The translations under genes were made by a program, and so were the position numbers. The notes beneath the pieces were generated by a model. That model had not been told where the DNA came from. It saw only the letters and a program-made list of their open reading frames with translations, and ran no database searches. Shown here piece by piece: positions 45,634 to 55,877 of a stretch of DNA of 64,000 nucleotides. Source of the stretch: Tardiphaga robiniae (GTDB lineage Bacteria; Pseudomonadota; Alphaproteobacteria; Rhizobiales; Xanthobacteraceae); the NCBI RefSeq assembly GCF_013359755.1, contig NZ_JABMCJ010000092.1:1-64000 (forward strand), written 5' to 3'. Positions within the stretch are counted from its first letter, which is position 1. Every line of letters begins with the position of its first letter.

Positions 45634-45936
45634 CTACTCTTCGCCGAACTTGTTGGTCACAAGCTCGGTGATCGCATCCAGCGCCGCTTGAGCTTCGGCG
45701 CCTTTGGCAGTGACCATGATGCTGGTCCCGGGTCCGGCGGACAGCATCATCAGGCCCATGATGGATGTACCGCCAACGGTCTCGCCGTTGCGTGTCACCG
45801 TGACGTCGGCATTGAAGCGTTCGACCATCTGCACGAATTTGGCAGAGGCGCGCGCATGAAGGCCACGCTTGTTGGTAATCGGAATCTCGCGGGAGACGCT
45901 GCCGGACACCGTCGTATCGTCTGGGCTGTCGCTCAT
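45634..45936 (-). CDS. ptsH: HPr phosphocarrier of the regulatory PTS
   Basis: 100 residues. The phosphorylated His is in ITNKRGLHARASAKFV. The Ser-regulatory site region is GETVGGTSIMGLMMLSAG, where the Ser after GGT is the HprK target by family analogy. It overlaps the EIIA-Man-like gene by four bases. With no sugar permease of the PTS nearby, this HPr probably works in the regulatory PTS typical of alphaproteobacteria, relaying phosphate from EI-Ntr to the EIIA protein. Confidence 0.96.
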   Translation of the reverse strand: MSDSPDDTTVSGSVSREIPITNKRGLHARASAKFVQMVERFNADVTVTRNGETVGGTSIMGLMMLSAGPGTSIMVTAKGAEAQAALDAITELVTNKFGEE

Positions 45937-46334
45937 TTGCCGGCGAGAACGCGGCTGGCGATGGTGACGTATTTGCGGCCGGCTTCCTGTGCCATGGCGA
46001 TCGCATCGGGCAGCGTGCGCTCTTCGCGCACCTTTGCGAGCTTCACCAGCATGGGCAGGTTGATACCGGCGAGAACCTCGACCTTCGGCCGGCTCATGCA
46101 GGAGATCGCTAGATTCGATGGCGTGCCGCCGAACATATCAGTGAGGATGGCAACGCCATCGCCACTGTCGACGCGATTGACCGCTTCGATAATGTCGCTG
46201 CGACACAAATCGGAATCGTCTTCGGCGCCGATCGTCACGGCTTCAATTTGTTTTTGCGGACCCATTACGTGCTCAAGCGCCGCCTTAAACTCGTCGGCAA
46301 GGCGCCCATGGGTCACAAGTACTAGACCAATCAT
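45933..46334 (-). CDS. PTS EIIA-Man-like protein (EIIA-fructose/mannose superfamily)
   Basis: 133 residues. The fold begins MIGLVLVTHGRLADEF with the phosphorylatable His in VTHG, then AEDDSDLCRSDIIEAV, VAILTDMFGGTPSN and the end KYVTIASRVLAGK. It is a single-domain EIIA without EIIB or C partners. In alphaproteobacteria this gene lies between hprK and HPr and acts in signalling. AGGAG precedes the ATG at 46334. It overlaps ptsH by four bases. Confidence 0.95.
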   Translation of the reverse strand: MIGLVLVTHGRLADEFKAALEHVMGPQKQIEAVTIGAEDDSDLCRSDIIEAVNRVDSGDGVAILTDMFGGTPSNLAISCMSRPKVEVLAGINLPMLVKLAKVREERTLPDAIAMAQEAGRKYVTIASRVLAGK

Positions 46335-46465
46335 CGGAAACTCCTCGTGGGTGCTTTTGGTGCACCGCACGAAAGGGCCACTTTGACCATCCAGAGCCCC
46401 TATGCAAGAGGGCTCTTCGCGAATCTCCCTTAAATTGCACGGATGCGGCGGGAAGTAGCGCGGGT

Positions 46466-46990
46466 CTATTCGGTGGCGATAGTGGGACTAATATGGTTAC
46501 CAATTCCCTTCGAGCAATCGTCCAAAGGTCGCACTGCGGCTAAACCATCGTTTGTAATAAGTGCGGCTACGACCAATGGTAGTGGTGAAAAGCCTGTCCC
46601 GACCGGGATTCGGGGCAATTCAACGCCCTCCAGTGTGGTTTTGAGCGCTTCCGGCTCTGGCAGGCGCGCAGCGTCGGTGGCGGCGAGATCGACCACCAGC
46701 CCGACGATGGCGCCGGTAGCGCAGTCCAGACGCCGGATTCCGAGCCCCCTGACCTCAAGCAGCCCGACCAGTTCGGGCGCCGGCCGTACCCACAGTTTTC
46801 CATCCCTGACATCCAGATGCACCCGGTCGTCGCCGACCAGCATGGCCTCGGGAAGCTGTCCGCTCTGAGCGGCGAGGATCAGGTCGAAGACCAGCCGCGA
46901 TTTCCCGGAGCCGGACGGCCCCCGGATCAGGACGGCGCGGTCATCGACCAGTACGGCGGAGGCATGGATGCTTTTGCCATCCGCGCTCAT
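46466..46990 (-). CDS. hprK: HPr kinase/phosphorylase, short alphaproteobacterial form
   Basis: 174 residues, only the catalytic C-terminal domain of the Gram-positive enzyme. Walker A GPSGSGKS is at about 24-31. MLVGDDRVHL carries the catalytic Asp, EVRGLGIRRLD the signature strand and LPRIPVGTGF the end of the core. It phosphorylates and dephosphorylates the regulatory Ser of HPr. The start codon overlaps chvG by four bases, coupling the kinase to the sensor operon. A 131-base gap separates it from the EIIA gene. Confidence 0.95.
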   Translation of the reverse strand: MSADGKSIHASAVLVDDRAVLIRGPSGSGKSRLVFDLILAAQSGQLPEAMLVGDDRVHLDVRDGKLWVRPAPELVGLLEVRGLGIRRLDCATGAIVGLVVDLAATDAARLPEPEALKTTLEGVELPRIPVGTGFSPLPLVVAALITNDGLAAVRPLDDCSKGIGNHISPTIATE

Positions 46991-48846
46991 GTGGCCGGCA
47001 ACCGTACCACGAAGCGTGCACCCAGCACCGGGATCTCGCCGTCGGCGTTGGCCGGGCCGATGCGGTTCTCCGCCCAGATCGTACCGCTATGGGCTTCGAC
47101 GATCTGCTTGGAAATCGACAGGCCCAGACCGGAATTCTGGCCAAAGCCCTGATGTGGGCGGTCGGTGTAAAAGCGTTCGAAGATCCGTTCGAGTGCATCC
47201 AGTCCGATGCCGGGGCCGTCGTCATCGACCACGATCTCGATCTTGCCTTTCAGGCGACGGCAGACGATCCGCACCTTGCCGCCCGGCGTCGAGAATGACT
47301 GCGCATTGGTGACGAGATTGGTGATGACCTGACCGAGGCGGGAATCGTGGCCCGGCACTGAAAAGGCGTCGGTGGCAGCGCCTTCGAAGCGGACTTCAAC
47401 GCCGACGTCATGACCGAGCTTGGTTTCGTTGGCGACCGAGGTCAGCGTGGTCAGCAACCGTCGGACATCGACGGGCGCCGTGTCGTTGCGCTGGAGTTCG
47501 GCATCGAGACGGCTGGCGTCGGAAATATCCGAGATCAACCGGTCAAGCCGCCGCACGTCGTGTTCGATCACCGCGAGCAGGCGGCCACGGCTGTTGTCGT
47601 TCTTCGCCAGCGGGAGTGTTTCCACGGCGGAGCGCAGCGAGGTCAAAGGATTCTTGAGCTCGTGGGAGACGTCGGCCGCGAACATCTCGATCGCCTCGAT
47701 GCGGTTATAAAGCGCATCGGTCATGTCGCGCAGCGCGCCGGAGAGATGCCCGATCTCGTCGCGGCGGCGCGTGAAATCCGGGATCTCGACACGGGTGCGG
47801 ATGCGGCGACGAACGCGTTCGGCGCTGTCGGCAAGACGTCGCACCGGACCTGCAATGGTCGATGCCAGCAGCAGCGACAGCACGATCATCACCACGGCCG
47901 CGACCGCAAAGACTTTCAGAATCGCCAGACGTTCGGCGGTCACCATCTGATCGATGTCGTCGCCCTGGGTCGACAGCATCAGCGAACCATGGACGGCGCG
48001 GAAGCGCTGCACTGGCACGGCGACCGAGACGATGACTTCGCCCCGTTCGTTGATGCGCACCATGCTGCTCTTCAGACCGTCGAGCGACTGTTGCACTTCC
48101 TGATAGCCGTTGCCGTTTTCCGGACCAAGTTCGCGATACAGCGGAAGGTCGCCGCGATTGAGCCAGGTTCGGACCGCGATCATTGTGCGTTCGGCAAAGC
48201 CGGGCTTCTCGGTGGTCGGCGGCGGCAGTTCGAAACGCAGCACATCGCCGCGGCCATAAAGGCTGCGGCTGTCGAGGATCAGCACGCCGTCGCGGTCGTA
48301 GATGCGCGCGCGCGTCTTGGTCGGGGAGATCAGCCGCCGCAGCACCGGCGCGACGCGCTCGGGATTGATCGGAAAATCAAGGCCGGAGAGTTCGTCCGGC
48401 ACGCCATAGGTTTCGCCGGGCTTGAGATCCAGCAAGCGGTCGGGATCGATCGTGATCGTATTGGTTTCGACGGTGGCCGAAGCGGCAATGGCGCTGGCGA
48501 TGATTTCGGCCTGTACCAGCAGGCTCTGCGCGCGTGCGTCGATCAGGCCGGCGCGAAACTGCGAGAGATAGAGAATGCTGGCGACCAGCGCGCAGAGGCC
48601 GGCGAGGTTGAGCGAGACGATGCGGCGCGTCAGGCTCGAAAAGGTCAGCGCAACGAAGAACTGCCGGGCACGGCGCAGCCAGTCGAGCGGGCGCTGCCAG
48701 CCGCGACGGGTGCGATCGGCATCGCCGCCTGCCGCATGCGGCGACGTGCCGTCGGCGTCCAGGCTTTCATCAGGCTGCGTACGATCCAGCAATGCCAAAA
48801 CTGCCCGGTTGTTGTCGATATCTGCGATGCGCCACGCCGCGCTCAT
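46987..48846 (-). CDS. chvG: Sensor histidine kinase ChvG/ExoS
   Basis: 619 residues. A cytoplasmic N-terminus of about 70 residues precedes TM1 (IVSLNLAGLCALVASILYLS), a periplasmic sensor domain (about 95-310), TM2 (VFAVAAVVMIVLSLLLAST), a HAMP region (ADSAERVRRRIRTRVEIPDF), the H-box ADVSHELKNPLTSLR, N-box NLVTNAQS, G1 VVDDDGPGIG and G2 GLGLSISKQIV. ChvG senses acid and envelope stress and is kept silent by ExoR in relatives. It directly follows chvI and overlaps hprK. Confidence 0.96.
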   Translation of the reverse strand: MSAAWRIADIDNNRAVLALLDRTQPDESLDADGTSPHAAGGDADRTRRGWQRPLDWLRRARQFFVALTFSSLTRRIVSLNLAGLCALVASILYLSQFRAGLIDARAQSLLVQAEIIASAIAASATVETNTITIDPDRLLDLKPGETYGVPDELSGLDFPINPERVAPVLRRLISPTKTRARIYDRDGVLILDSRSLYGRGDVLRFELPPPTTEKPGFAERTMIAVRTWLNRGDLPLYRELGPENGNGYQEVQQSLDGLKSSMVRINERGEVIVSVAVPVQRFRAVHGSLMLSTQGDDIDQMVTAERLAILKVFAVAAVVMIVLSLLLASTIAGPVRRLADSAERVRRRIRTRVEIPDFTRRRDEIGHLSGALRDMTDALYNRIEAIEMFAADVSHELKNPLTSLRSAVETLPLAKNDNSRGRLLAVIEHDVRRLDRLISDISDASRLDAELQRNDTAPVDVRRLLTTLTSVANETKLGHDVGVEVRFEGAATDAFSVPGHDSRLGQVITNLVTNAQSFSTPGGKVRIVCRRLKGKIEIVVDDDGPGIGLDALERIFERFYTDRPHQGFGQNSGLGLSISKQIVEAHSGTIWAENRIGPANADGEIPVLGARFVVRLPAT

Positions 48847-48927
48847 TGTTGCGTGTGCGGATGCGCATTCTAGCGCAGCACGGCCGAGCCGTCAGGCCCC
48901 CAGCCGTGCCGCGGGAACCCTTACAGA

Positions 48928-49629
48928 TCAGGTTTCCTTGAAGCGATAACCGACGCCATACAGTGTCTCGATCATCTCGAAGTCGTCGTCGACGACCTTG
49001 AACTTCTTGCGCAGCCGCTTGATGTGGCTGTCGATGGTGCGATCGTCCACATAGACCTGATCGTCATAGGCGGCATCCATCAGCGCGTTGCGGCTCTTCA
49101 CCACGCCGGGGCGCGTCGCCAGCGCCTGCAGGATCAGGAACTCGGTGACGGTCAACGTGACCGGCTCGTTCTTCCAGGTGCAGGTGTGACGTTCCGGATC
49201 CATCCGCAGCAAACCGCGATCGAGCGCCTTGGCGTCGGTCTCCTTCGGAGCGGCAGTCGGGTCCTTCGGCGCGGCGCGGCGCAGCACGGCCTTGACGCGC
49301 TCGACCAGCAGACGCTGCGAGAACGGTTTGCGGATAAAATCGTCGGCGCCCATTTTCAGGCCGAACAGCTCGTCGATCTCCTCGTCCTTCGACGTCAGGA
49401 AGATCACCGGCAGATCGGACTTCTGGCGCAGACGGCGCAAGGTCTCCATGCCGTCCATGCGGGGCATCTTGATATCGAGGATTGCGAGGTCCGGCTGGCT
49501 CGTGCGGAAGCCATCGAGTGCGGAAGCACCATCCGTATAGGTCATGATGCGGTAGCCCTCGGCTTCCAGCGCGATCGATACGGATGTGAGAATGTTACGG
49601 TCGTCGTCGACCAGTGCGATAGTTGGCAT
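48928..49629 (-). CDS. chvI: Response regulator ChvI, OmpR family
   Basis: 233 residues. The receiver domain (5-118) has the acidic pocket in ALVDDDRN, the phosphorylated Asp in [13 protein letters not shown], Thr and Lys in FLTSKDEE and RKPFSQRL. An OmpR winged helix follows ([38 protein letters not shown]). It is the partner of ChvG and controls envelope, exopolysaccharide and acid-response genes. It leads the chvI-chvG-hprK unit and is divergent from the gene at 49845. Confidence 0.97.
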   Translation of the reverse strand: MPTIALVDDDRNILTSVSIALEAEGYRIMTYTDGASALDGFRTSQPDLAILDIKMPRMDGMETLRRLRQKSDLPVIFLTSKDEEIDELFGLKMGADDFIRKPFSQRLLVERVKAVLRRAAPKDPTAAPKETDAKALDRGLLRMDPERHTCTWKNEPVTLTVTEFLILQALATRPGVVKSRNALMDAAYDDQVYVDDRTIDSHIKRLRKKFKVVDDDFEMIETLYGVGYRFKET

Positions 49630-49844
49630 GAGCCTGCTTTCCGAAGCGGGATGGGCTATCCGGCAGAATTCAACAATCCGCCGTATGAGGTGGCCTTAAG
49701 AACACAGTCAACGAGCAATGCAAGCTGGGCTGAAGTGTGGCCGAGTTCCCTGAACGCTTGAATGACGCGTGGGTTCCGTAGATGTATAGACCTCCCGGGG
49801 AAGAAGAAATAGCCACTTTTTGCAATGAAATACGGGATTTAACC

Positions 49845-50582
49845 ATGCAGCCGACCCCTGATTTCGACCCCTCGCGCGTCACCCGGTCGCTGTTGCGGCG
49901 CAGTCGGCAGGGGGCGCTGGCTACCCTGGCCGTCGGTTCCGGCGATCCTTATTGTGCGCTGGCCAATGTCGCCAGCCACCCGGACGGGTCGCCGATTCTC
50001 CTGATTTCCCGGCTGGCGCTTCATACCCGCAATATTCTGGCCGATGCCCGCGTCTCGCTGATGCTTGATGAGCGAGCGCCGGGGGACCCCCTGGAGGGCT
50101 CACGCATTATGCTCGGCGGTATCGCGCAGGAGGCCAGCGACAGCGAAAAATCGCTGCTGCGCCGGCGCTATCTCAGCGTCCATCCATCCGCGCAAGTCTT
50201 TGTGGATTTTAAGGATTTTTCGTTCTTCCGGATCAAGCCGAAGAGTGCCCATCTGGTGGCCGGCTTTGGCCGTATCGACGACCTGAAGCCGGAGCAATTT
50301 CTGACCGATCTCACCGATGCCGAAGGGATGTTGGAGGCCGAGGAGGGCGCTGTTGCTCATATGAACGCCGATCATCTCGATGCGCTTAATCTCTATGCAA
50401 CGAAGCTTCTCCACGCGGACGCAGGCGACTGGCGGTGCACCGGATGCGATCCGGATGGCATGGACCTGCAGAACGGCGCGACGGTGATCCGGCTGGACTT
50501 TCCGCGGCGGATTGTCACTCCGGGTGCATTGCGGCAAGTCCTGAAGGAACTCGCAGAGCAGGCCCGCGCTTTGAAGAATTGA
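49845..50582 (+). CDS. HugZ-like FMN/heme-utilisation protein with DUF2470
   Basis: 245 residues. An FMN-binding split-barrel of the pyridoxamine-phosphate-oxidase type (about 15-150: GALATLAVGSGDPYCALANV, SPILLISRLALHTRNILADA) is followed by a DUF2470 region with AVAHMNADHLDALNLYAT. HugZ proteins of this architecture degrade or bind heme; many relatives are uncharacterised. A frame starting at 49782 exists, but the ATG at 49845 gives the shorter natural N-terminus. It lies between chvI and pckA. Confidence 0.85.
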   Translation: MQPTPDFDPSRVTRSLLRRSRQGALATLAVGSGDPYCALANVASHPDGSPILLISRLALHTRNILADARVSLMLDERAPGDPLEGSRIMLGGIAQEASDSEKSLLRRRYLSVHPSAQVFVDFKDFSFFRIKPKSAHLVAGFGRIDDLKPEQFLTDLTDAEGMLEAEEGAVAHMNADHLDALNLYATKLLHADAGDWRCTGCDPDGMDLQNGATVIRLDFPRRIVTPGALRQVLKELAEQARALKN

Positions 50583-50765
50583 GCGGTATCAAGTGCCGTG
50601 CTGGAATAAACCAAATATGCGGACAGCAGCTTGGCATTTCACATCTTCGTCACTATTAGATCGCCGGGTTACGGCCTCGGTGGTTATAATGACGGCTACC
50701 GCTGCTGACGTGCGATTGAAGACAGTTGCACAGGTCGGATATGCGGACTCAAGGAGGAATATTCC

Positions 50766-52379
50766 GTGCAAGAGACGGGCGTACGCAACGGTGCCTATGG
50801 CGCCGACAAATTCGGACTGAAAAATCTCAAAGCGGTGAACTGGAATCTCGGCGCGCCGCAGCTTTACGAATATTCGCTGCGTAACGGCGAAGCCGAATTG
50901 TCGTCCGATGGCGCGCTCTGTGCTGACACGGGTGAATTCACCGGCCGCAGCCCGAAGGACAAGTTCACCGTCAAGGACGCTTCCACCGAACAGATGTGGT
51001 GGGCTGGCAATCAGGCGATCACGCCGGAGCAGTTCGAAGCGCTCTATATCGATTTCAAGAAGCACGCCGAAGGCATGACCCTGTTCGCGCAGGACCTTTA
51101 TGGCGGCGCCGATCCGAGTTTCCAGATCAAGACCCGCGTGTTCACCGAACTCGCATGGCACTCCCTGTTCATCCGCACGCTGCTGATCCGTCCGGAAGCC
51201 GCTGCGTTGAAGGACTTCGTGCCTGAACTCACCATCATCGACCTGCCGAGCTTCAAGGCCGATCCCAAACGTCACGGCTGCCGTTCGGAAAACGTCGTAG
51301 CAATCGATTTCGCCCGCAAGATCGTCCTGATCGGCGGGTCTTATTATGCCGGCGAGATGAAGAAGTCGGTCTTCACCACGCTGAACTACTATCTGCCCGC
51401 CAAGGGCGTGCTGCCGATGCATTGCTCGGCCAATGTCGGCCCCGACGGTGACAGCGCGATCTTCTTCGGCCTCTCCGGAACCGGCAAGACCACGCTCTCG
51501 GCCGATCCGAAGCGCACGCTGATCGGCGATGACGAGCATGGCTGGGGCAAGGACGGCATCTTCAATTTCGAAGGCGGCTGCTACGCCAAGACCATCAAGC
51601 TCTCCGAGGAAGCCGAGCCCGCGATCTATGCGGCGAGCAAGCGCTTCGGCGCGGTGCTGGAAAACGTCGTGCTCGACGCCAATACCCGCCTGCCGGATTT
51701 CGACGATGGTTCGAAGACCGAGAACACCCGTTCCGCCTATCCGCTCGACTTCATCCCGAATGCCTCGCGCACCGGCCGCGCGCCGCAGCCGAAGAATGTG
51801 GTGATGCTCGCCGCCGACGCGTTTGGCGTGCTGCCGCCGATCGCCAAGCTGACTCCGGCGCAGGCGATGTATCACTTCCTGTCCGGCTACACCGCCAAGG
51901 TCGCCGGCACCGAGCGCGGCCTCGGCAACGATCCGGAGCCGGAATTCTCGACCTGCTTCGGCTCGCCCTTCCTGCCGCTCGATCCCTCGGTCTATGGCAA
52001 CATGCTGCGTGACCTGATCGCCAAGCACAATGTCGACTGCTGGCTGGTCAATACCGGCTGGACCGGTGGCAAGTATGGCGTCGGTTCGCGCATGCCGATC
52101 AAGGTGACCCGCGCGCTGCTGACTGCGGCGCTGAACGGCTCGCTGCGCAACGTGGAATTCCGCACCGACAAGTATTTCGGCTTCGCGGTCCCGACCGCGC
52201 TGGATGGCGTGCCGTCGGAGATCCTCGATCCCGTCAACACCTGGAAGGACAAGGCCGAATTCGACGCGACTGCGCGAAAACTGGTCGGCATGTTCCAGAA
52301 GAACTTCGCCAAGTTCGAAGCCCAGGTTGACGCGGATGTCCGCGCCGCTGCGCCGGATGTGAAGCTGGCCGCGGAGTAA
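50766..52379 (+). CDS. pckA: Phosphoenolpyruvate carboxykinase (ATP)
   Basis: 537 residues. It converts oxaloacetate and ATP to PEP, the first step of gluconeogenesis. The kinase-1a P-loop is [14 protein letters not shown] near 235, [10 protein letters not shown] is at the N-terminal substrate site, and the ATP-metal region follows [20 protein letters not shown]. The start is GTG preceded by AAGGAGGAAT, a near-perfect ribosome site, so high expression is likely. pckA next to chvI is a conserved alphaproteobacterial neighbourhood, linking growth on organic acids with the ChvGI regulator. Confidence 0.97.
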   Translation: MQETGVRNGAYGADKFGLKNLKAVNWNLGAPQLYEYSLRNGEAELSSDGALCADTGEFTGRSPKDKFTVKDASTEQMWWAGNQAITPEQFEALYIDFKKHAEGMTLFAQDLYGGADPSFQIKTRVFTELAWHSLFIRTLLIRPEAAALKDFVPELTIIDLPSFKADPKRHGCRSENVVAIDFARKIVLIGGSYYAGEMKKSVFTTLNYYLPAKGVLPMHCSANVGPDGDSAIFFGLSGTGKTTLSADPKRTLIGDDEHGWGKDGIFNFEGGCYAKTIKLSEEAEPAIYAASKRFGAVLENVVLDANTRLPDFDDGSKTENTRSAYPLDFIPNASRTGRAPQPKNVVMLAADAFGVLPPIAKLTPAQAMYHFLSGYTAKVAGTERGLGNDPEPEFSTCFGSPFLPLDPSVYGNMLRDLIAKHNVDCWLVNTGWTGGKYGVGSRMPIKVTRALLTAALNGSLRNVEFRTDKYFGFAVPTALDGVPSEILDPVNTWKDKAEFDATARKLVGMFQKNFAKFEAQVDADVRAAAPDVKLAAE

Positions 52380-52403
52380 TTCGCTGCTTTGATTATGAGT
52401 GCG

Positions 52404-52431
52404 AAAGGGCGGCCGTAAGGCCGCCCTTTTT
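52404..52431 (+). terminator. Intrinsic terminator of pckA
   Basis: An 11-bp stem (AAAGGGCGGCC, 52404-52414, with 52419-52429) and a GTAA tetraloop end in five T residues, 25 bases after the pckA stop codon. Confidence 0.92.
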
Positions 52432-52454
52432 CATGTCACGCGGAACCTATCAGC

Positions 52455-52559
52455 CGTCATGCCCGGCCAGCGCGAAGCGAGCTTCGTTAGATGTGCCGGG
52501 CATCCACGTCTTGGTCATACAAAAAGACGTGGATGGTCGGGGCAAGCCCGGCCATGACG
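52455..52559. repeat. Two-hairpin intergenic repeat (CGTCATGCCCGGC type)
   Basis: Outer arms CGTCATGCCCGGC (52455-52467) and its complement up to 52559 enclose an inner hairpin CATCCACGTCTT (52501-52512 with 52524-52535) and a smaller GAAGC/GCTTC stem. Repeats with this wording are frequent between genes in Bradyrhizobium-like genomes. A further stretch at 52600-52643 (TTGCTTCGTCGCAAGGGCTC and on) resembles a second dispersed repeat family. Confidence 0.8.
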
Positions 52560-52665
52560 AAACCGTTAGTCGGAATGCGATGCACGACCAGCTAGAACGC
52601 GAAGACTGGATTGCTTCGTCGCAAGGGCTCCTCGCAATGACGGCTGACAGGCAAGGACACTTCAG

Positions 52666-53103
52666 ATGAAAAACGTCATGCTCACCTGGCCGTTCTGGGC
52701 GCTGCTGTCCGCGGGCTTTGCGGCGCTCACGGCGATCTTCGCCAAGATCGGCATCGAGAACGTCAATTCCGATTTTGCCACTTTCATCCGCACCATCGTT
52801 ATCCTGCTGGCCGCGGGCATGATGGTCTATGTCACCGGCAACTGGCAGTCGCCGTCCAATGTATCAGTGAAGACGTGGGTGTTTCTGGTGCTGTCTGGTT
52901 TCGCGACCGGAGCATCGTGGATCTGCTACTTCCGCGCGCTGAAACTTGGCAATGCCGCGCAGGTGGCGCCGATCGACAAGCTCAGTGTGGTGTTCGTGGC
53001 GGTGTTTGCCGTGTTGTTTCTCGGCGAGAAATTGTCGCTGCCGAACTGGCTCGGCGTCATCCTGATCGCCTGCGGCGCGGTGCTCGTTGCGTATCGCGCG
53101 TGA
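52666..53103 (+). CDS. Half-size EamA/DMT family transporter
   Basis: 145 residues with about five helices, half of a standard ten-helix EamA protein. Helices include WPFWALLSAGFAALTAIFAKIG at the start and PIDKLSVVFVAVFAVLFLGE near 105-125, the latter ending in the EamA motif FLGEKLSLPNWLGVILIACG. Half-size members work as dimers. The ATG follows AAGGA. Substrate unknown; metabolite efflux is typical. Confidence 0.88.
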   Translation: MKNVMLTWPFWALLSAGFAALTAIFAKIGIENVNSDFATFIRTIVILLAAGMMVYVTGNWQSPSNVSVKTWVFLVLSGFATGASWICYFRALKLGNAAQVAPIDKLSVVFVAVFAVLFLGEKLSLPNWLGVILIACGAVLVAYRA

Positions 53104-53115
53104 GCACCGTCGCGC

Positions 53116-55647
53116 TTACGTTGCCTTTCGTGCCTGCAGACTCGGTGTGCCCGGCAAATCGCCAGCAACCGGCACGCCCCAGATATCATCGGCATATTCG
53201 CGGATGGTGCGGTCTGACGAGAACCAACCCATCCGCGCGGTGTTGAGGATCGCGGCGCGACTCCAAGCTGAGCCGGCCCTCCACCGCGTGTCGATGCCGC
53301 GCTGGGCTTCGTAATAGGAGTCGAAGTCGGCCGAGACCACATAGTGATCGAGATGGCGCAACGCGTGGCCGACGGAAGCATAGCGGCCGGGATCGTCCGG
53401 CGAGAATGCGCCGGTCTCGATGGCCTGGATGGCGCGGCCGAGATTGGGCGATTTGTTGATGACGTCGGAGGCGTCGAGGCCCTTGGCGCGGCGCTCGACA
53501 ACTTCAGCAGCGGTCATGCCGAAGATCGCGATATTCTCCGGGCCGACATTGTCGCGGATTTCGATATTGGCGCCATCCAGCGTGCCGATGGTCAGCGCGC
53601 CGTTCAGCGAGAGCTTCATATTGCCGGTGCCGGAGGCTTCCATGCCGGCGGTCGAGATCTGCTCGGAGAGATCGGCCGCGGGAATGATGACTTCCGCGAG
53701 GCTGACATTGTAGTCCGGCAGGAACGCGACCTTCAGCTTGCCGCCGATCGTCGTATCGTTGTTGACGATATCGGCGACGTCATTGATCAGGCGAATGATC
53801 AGCTTGGCATAGCGATAGCTCGCTGCCGCCTTGCCGGCGAAAATCTTGACGCGCGGCACCCAGTCCTTGCCCGGCTCGTCCTTGATCGCCTGATACAGCG
53901 CGACTGTTTCAATGAGGTTGAGCAATTGTCGCTTGTATTCGTGGATGCGCTTGATCTGCACGTCGAACAGCGCCGAGGGATCGGCCTGAACGCCGAGCTT
54001 CTCGCCAATCACGCGCGCGAGCGCGAGTTTGTTGTGATGCTTGACCTTGCGGAATTCCTGCTGGAACGCGGCATCGCCGGCAAAAGCCTCGAGCTTGATG
54101 AGCCGCGTGGGATCGTCGAGCACGGCTTCGCCGCAGGTGGCGCGCAACAGGTCGGTGAGCTTCGGATTGGCCAGCATCAGCCAGCGGCGGAAAGTAATGC
54201 CGTTGGTCTTGTTGGTGATGCGGCCGGGATAGAGCTGGTTGAGGTCGTGGAACACGGTCTCCTTCATCAGCTCCGAATGCATCGCCGACACGCCATTGAT
54301 GCGGTGCGAGCCGATGAAAGCGAGATTGCCCATGCGCACGCGGCGGCCGGAGGTCTCGTCGATGATCGAGACCGAAGCGCGATAGGCGGTGTCGCCGGGG
54401 CGCGTGGCATCGGCGCGGTCGAGATGCGCTTCGTTGATGCGATAGATGATTTCGAGATGCCGCGGTAGCAGCCGCTGGAACAGTTCGACCGGCCAGGTCT
54501 CCAGCGCTTCGGGCAGCAGCGTGTGATTGGTGTAGGACAAGGTCGCGTTGGTGATCTGCCACGCGGCATCCCAGCGCATATTGTGCTGATCGACCAGGAT
54601 GCGCATCAGCTCGGCGATGGCCAGGCTCGGATGCGTGTCGTTCATCTGCACCGCCGCCTTGTTGGCGAGGCCACGCAGATTACCGTCGGAATGGAGGTGA
54701 CGTTTGACGAGATCCTGCAGCGAGGCGGAGACGAAGAAGTACTCCTGGCGCAAACGCAATTCGCGGCCGGCGGCGCTCTCGTCGTTCGGATAGAGGAACT
54801 TGCAGATCGCCTCGGCGCGCGCCTGCTCGGCGCTGGCGCTGACATAGTCGCCTGTGTTGAAGACGTCGAGCCGCAGCGGATCCGGCGCGCGCGCCGACCA
54901 CAGCCGCAGCGCGTTCACATGCTGACCACGCCAGCCGACGATGGGTGTGTCATAGGCAACGGCCTCGACGGTCTCGCCGGGATGCCAGATGACCTGCTTG
55001 CGGCCCTTGCCGTCCTCGACGGTCTCGATGCTGCCACCGAAATAGACGTTATACGTGACTTCCCGCCGCGGTAGTTCCCACGGATTGCCAAAGCCGAGCC
55101 ACTCGTCGGGATATTCCTGCTGCACGCCGTGCGAGATGACCTGACGGAACAGGCCGAAGTTGTAGCGGATGCCGTAGCCAAAAGCTGGAATGCCAAGCGT
55201 TGCCATGCTCTCCATGAAGCAAGCGGCGAGGCGGCCGAGGCCGCCATTGCCGAGCGCTGCATCCGGCTCGCATTTGCGGAGTTCGTCGAGGCCGACACCA
55301 AGATCGCCGAGCGCGGCTTCGAACAGCGGCAGCAGGCCCATATTGTTCAGCGCATCGGTGAACAGGCGGCCGATCAGGAATTCCAGCGAGAGATAATAGA
55401 CCCGCTTGCGGCCGGCGTCGTAGCTCTCTTTGTCCGAGCTCAGCCAGCGATGCACCATGCGGTCGCGCAGCGTCAGGGCGGCAGCCTTGTACCAGTCGTG
55501 CTTGGTGGCGAATGCGGCTTCCTTGCCGATTGCCAGCCTCAATTTGACGAGAATAGCGCTCTTGATGTCGGCAAGCGCCAGTTCATCGACAGCCGTATTC
55601 TCGGGCTGGAATTTTGCTGGGACTGATAGATCTGACAAACCGGCCAT
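53116..55647 (-). CDS. glgP: Glycogen/alpha-glucan phosphorylase
   Basis: About 843 residues. It releases glucose-1-phosphate from glycogen in the cytoplasm. The PLP-binding Lys is in EASGTGNMKLSLNGALTIG near 665-685, NGGLGRLAACFMES and GIRYNFGLFRQ are catalytic-cleft motifs near 130, and the glucose-phosphate site includes KRIHEYKRQLLN. The end is poorly conserved. The ATG at 55647 is preferred; a GTG at 55662 is also in frame and neither has a strong ribosome site. No other glycogen genes lie in this window. Confidence 0.95.
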   Translation of the reverse strand: MAGLSDLSVPAKFQPENTAVDELALADIKSAILVKLRLAIGKEAAFATKHDWYKAAALTLRDRMVHRWLSSDKESYDAGRKRVYYLSLEFLIGRLFTDALNNMGLLPLFEAALGDLGVGLDELRKCEPDAALGNGGLGRLAACFMESMATLGIPAFGYGIRYNFGLFRQVISHGVQQEYPDEWLGFGNPWELPRREVTYNVYFGGSIETVEDGKGRKQVIWHPGETVEAVAYDTPIVGWRGQHVNALRLWSARAPDPLRLDVFNTGDYVSASAEQARAEAICKFLYPNDESAAGRELRLRQEYFFVSASLQDLVKRHLHSDGNLRGLANKAAVQMNDTHPSLAIAELMRILVDQHNMRWDAAWQITNATLSYTNHTLLPEALETWPVELFQRLLPRHLEIIYRINEAHLDRADATRPGDTAYRASVSIIDETSGRRVRMGNLAFIGSHRINGVSAMHSELMKETVFHDLNQLYPGRITNKTNGITFRRWLMLANPKLTDLLRATCGEAVLDDPTRLIKLEAFAGDAAFQQEFRKVKHHNKLALARVIGEKLGVQADPSALFDVQIKRIHEYKRQLLNLIETVALYQAIKDEPGKDWVPRVKIFAGKAAASYRYAKLIIRLINDVADIVNNDTTIGGKLKVAFLPDYNVSLAEVIIPAADLSEQISTAGMEASGTGNMKLSLNGALTIGTLDGANIEIRDNVGPENIAIFGMTAAEVVERRAKGLDASDVINKSPNLGRAIQAIETGAFSPDDPGRYASVGHALRHLDHYVVSADFDSYYEAQRGIDTRWRAGSAWSRAAILNTARMGWFSSDRTIREYADDIWGVPVAGDLPGTPSLQARKAT

Positions 55648-55877
55648 CCTGAGCTGTGTCACTGACCAAAATCATACGCGCATTTGGCTGCTCCCGGAAC
55701 CCGTGGGGGTGGCGAGCTTTTGCCATGGAGCTGCCCGGGATTTGGGCAGGCACGCGAGAACCGAATTTATAAAAATTGGAACAAATTAAGAACAAATTAG
55801 TAAGCTATTGATATTCCGAGGTGATTCGTTGCCTTCGCCTACAATATCTATGGTCTGTTCAAGCTCGCGAGGACTAG

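Noticed and set aside
47410-48873. 487-residue + strand frame opposite chvG
   Set aside because: It mirrors the histidine kinase gene and has no recognisable domain or start signal.
45634-50582. Treating the HPr-EIIA-hprK-chvGI block as a new system
   Set aside because: This arrangement next to pckA is well known in alphaproteobacteria, so it is annotated but not reported as novel.
53344-54468. 374-residue + strand frame opposite glycogen phosphorylase
   Set aside because: It is a shadow of glgP, whose catalytic motifs are on the minus strand.
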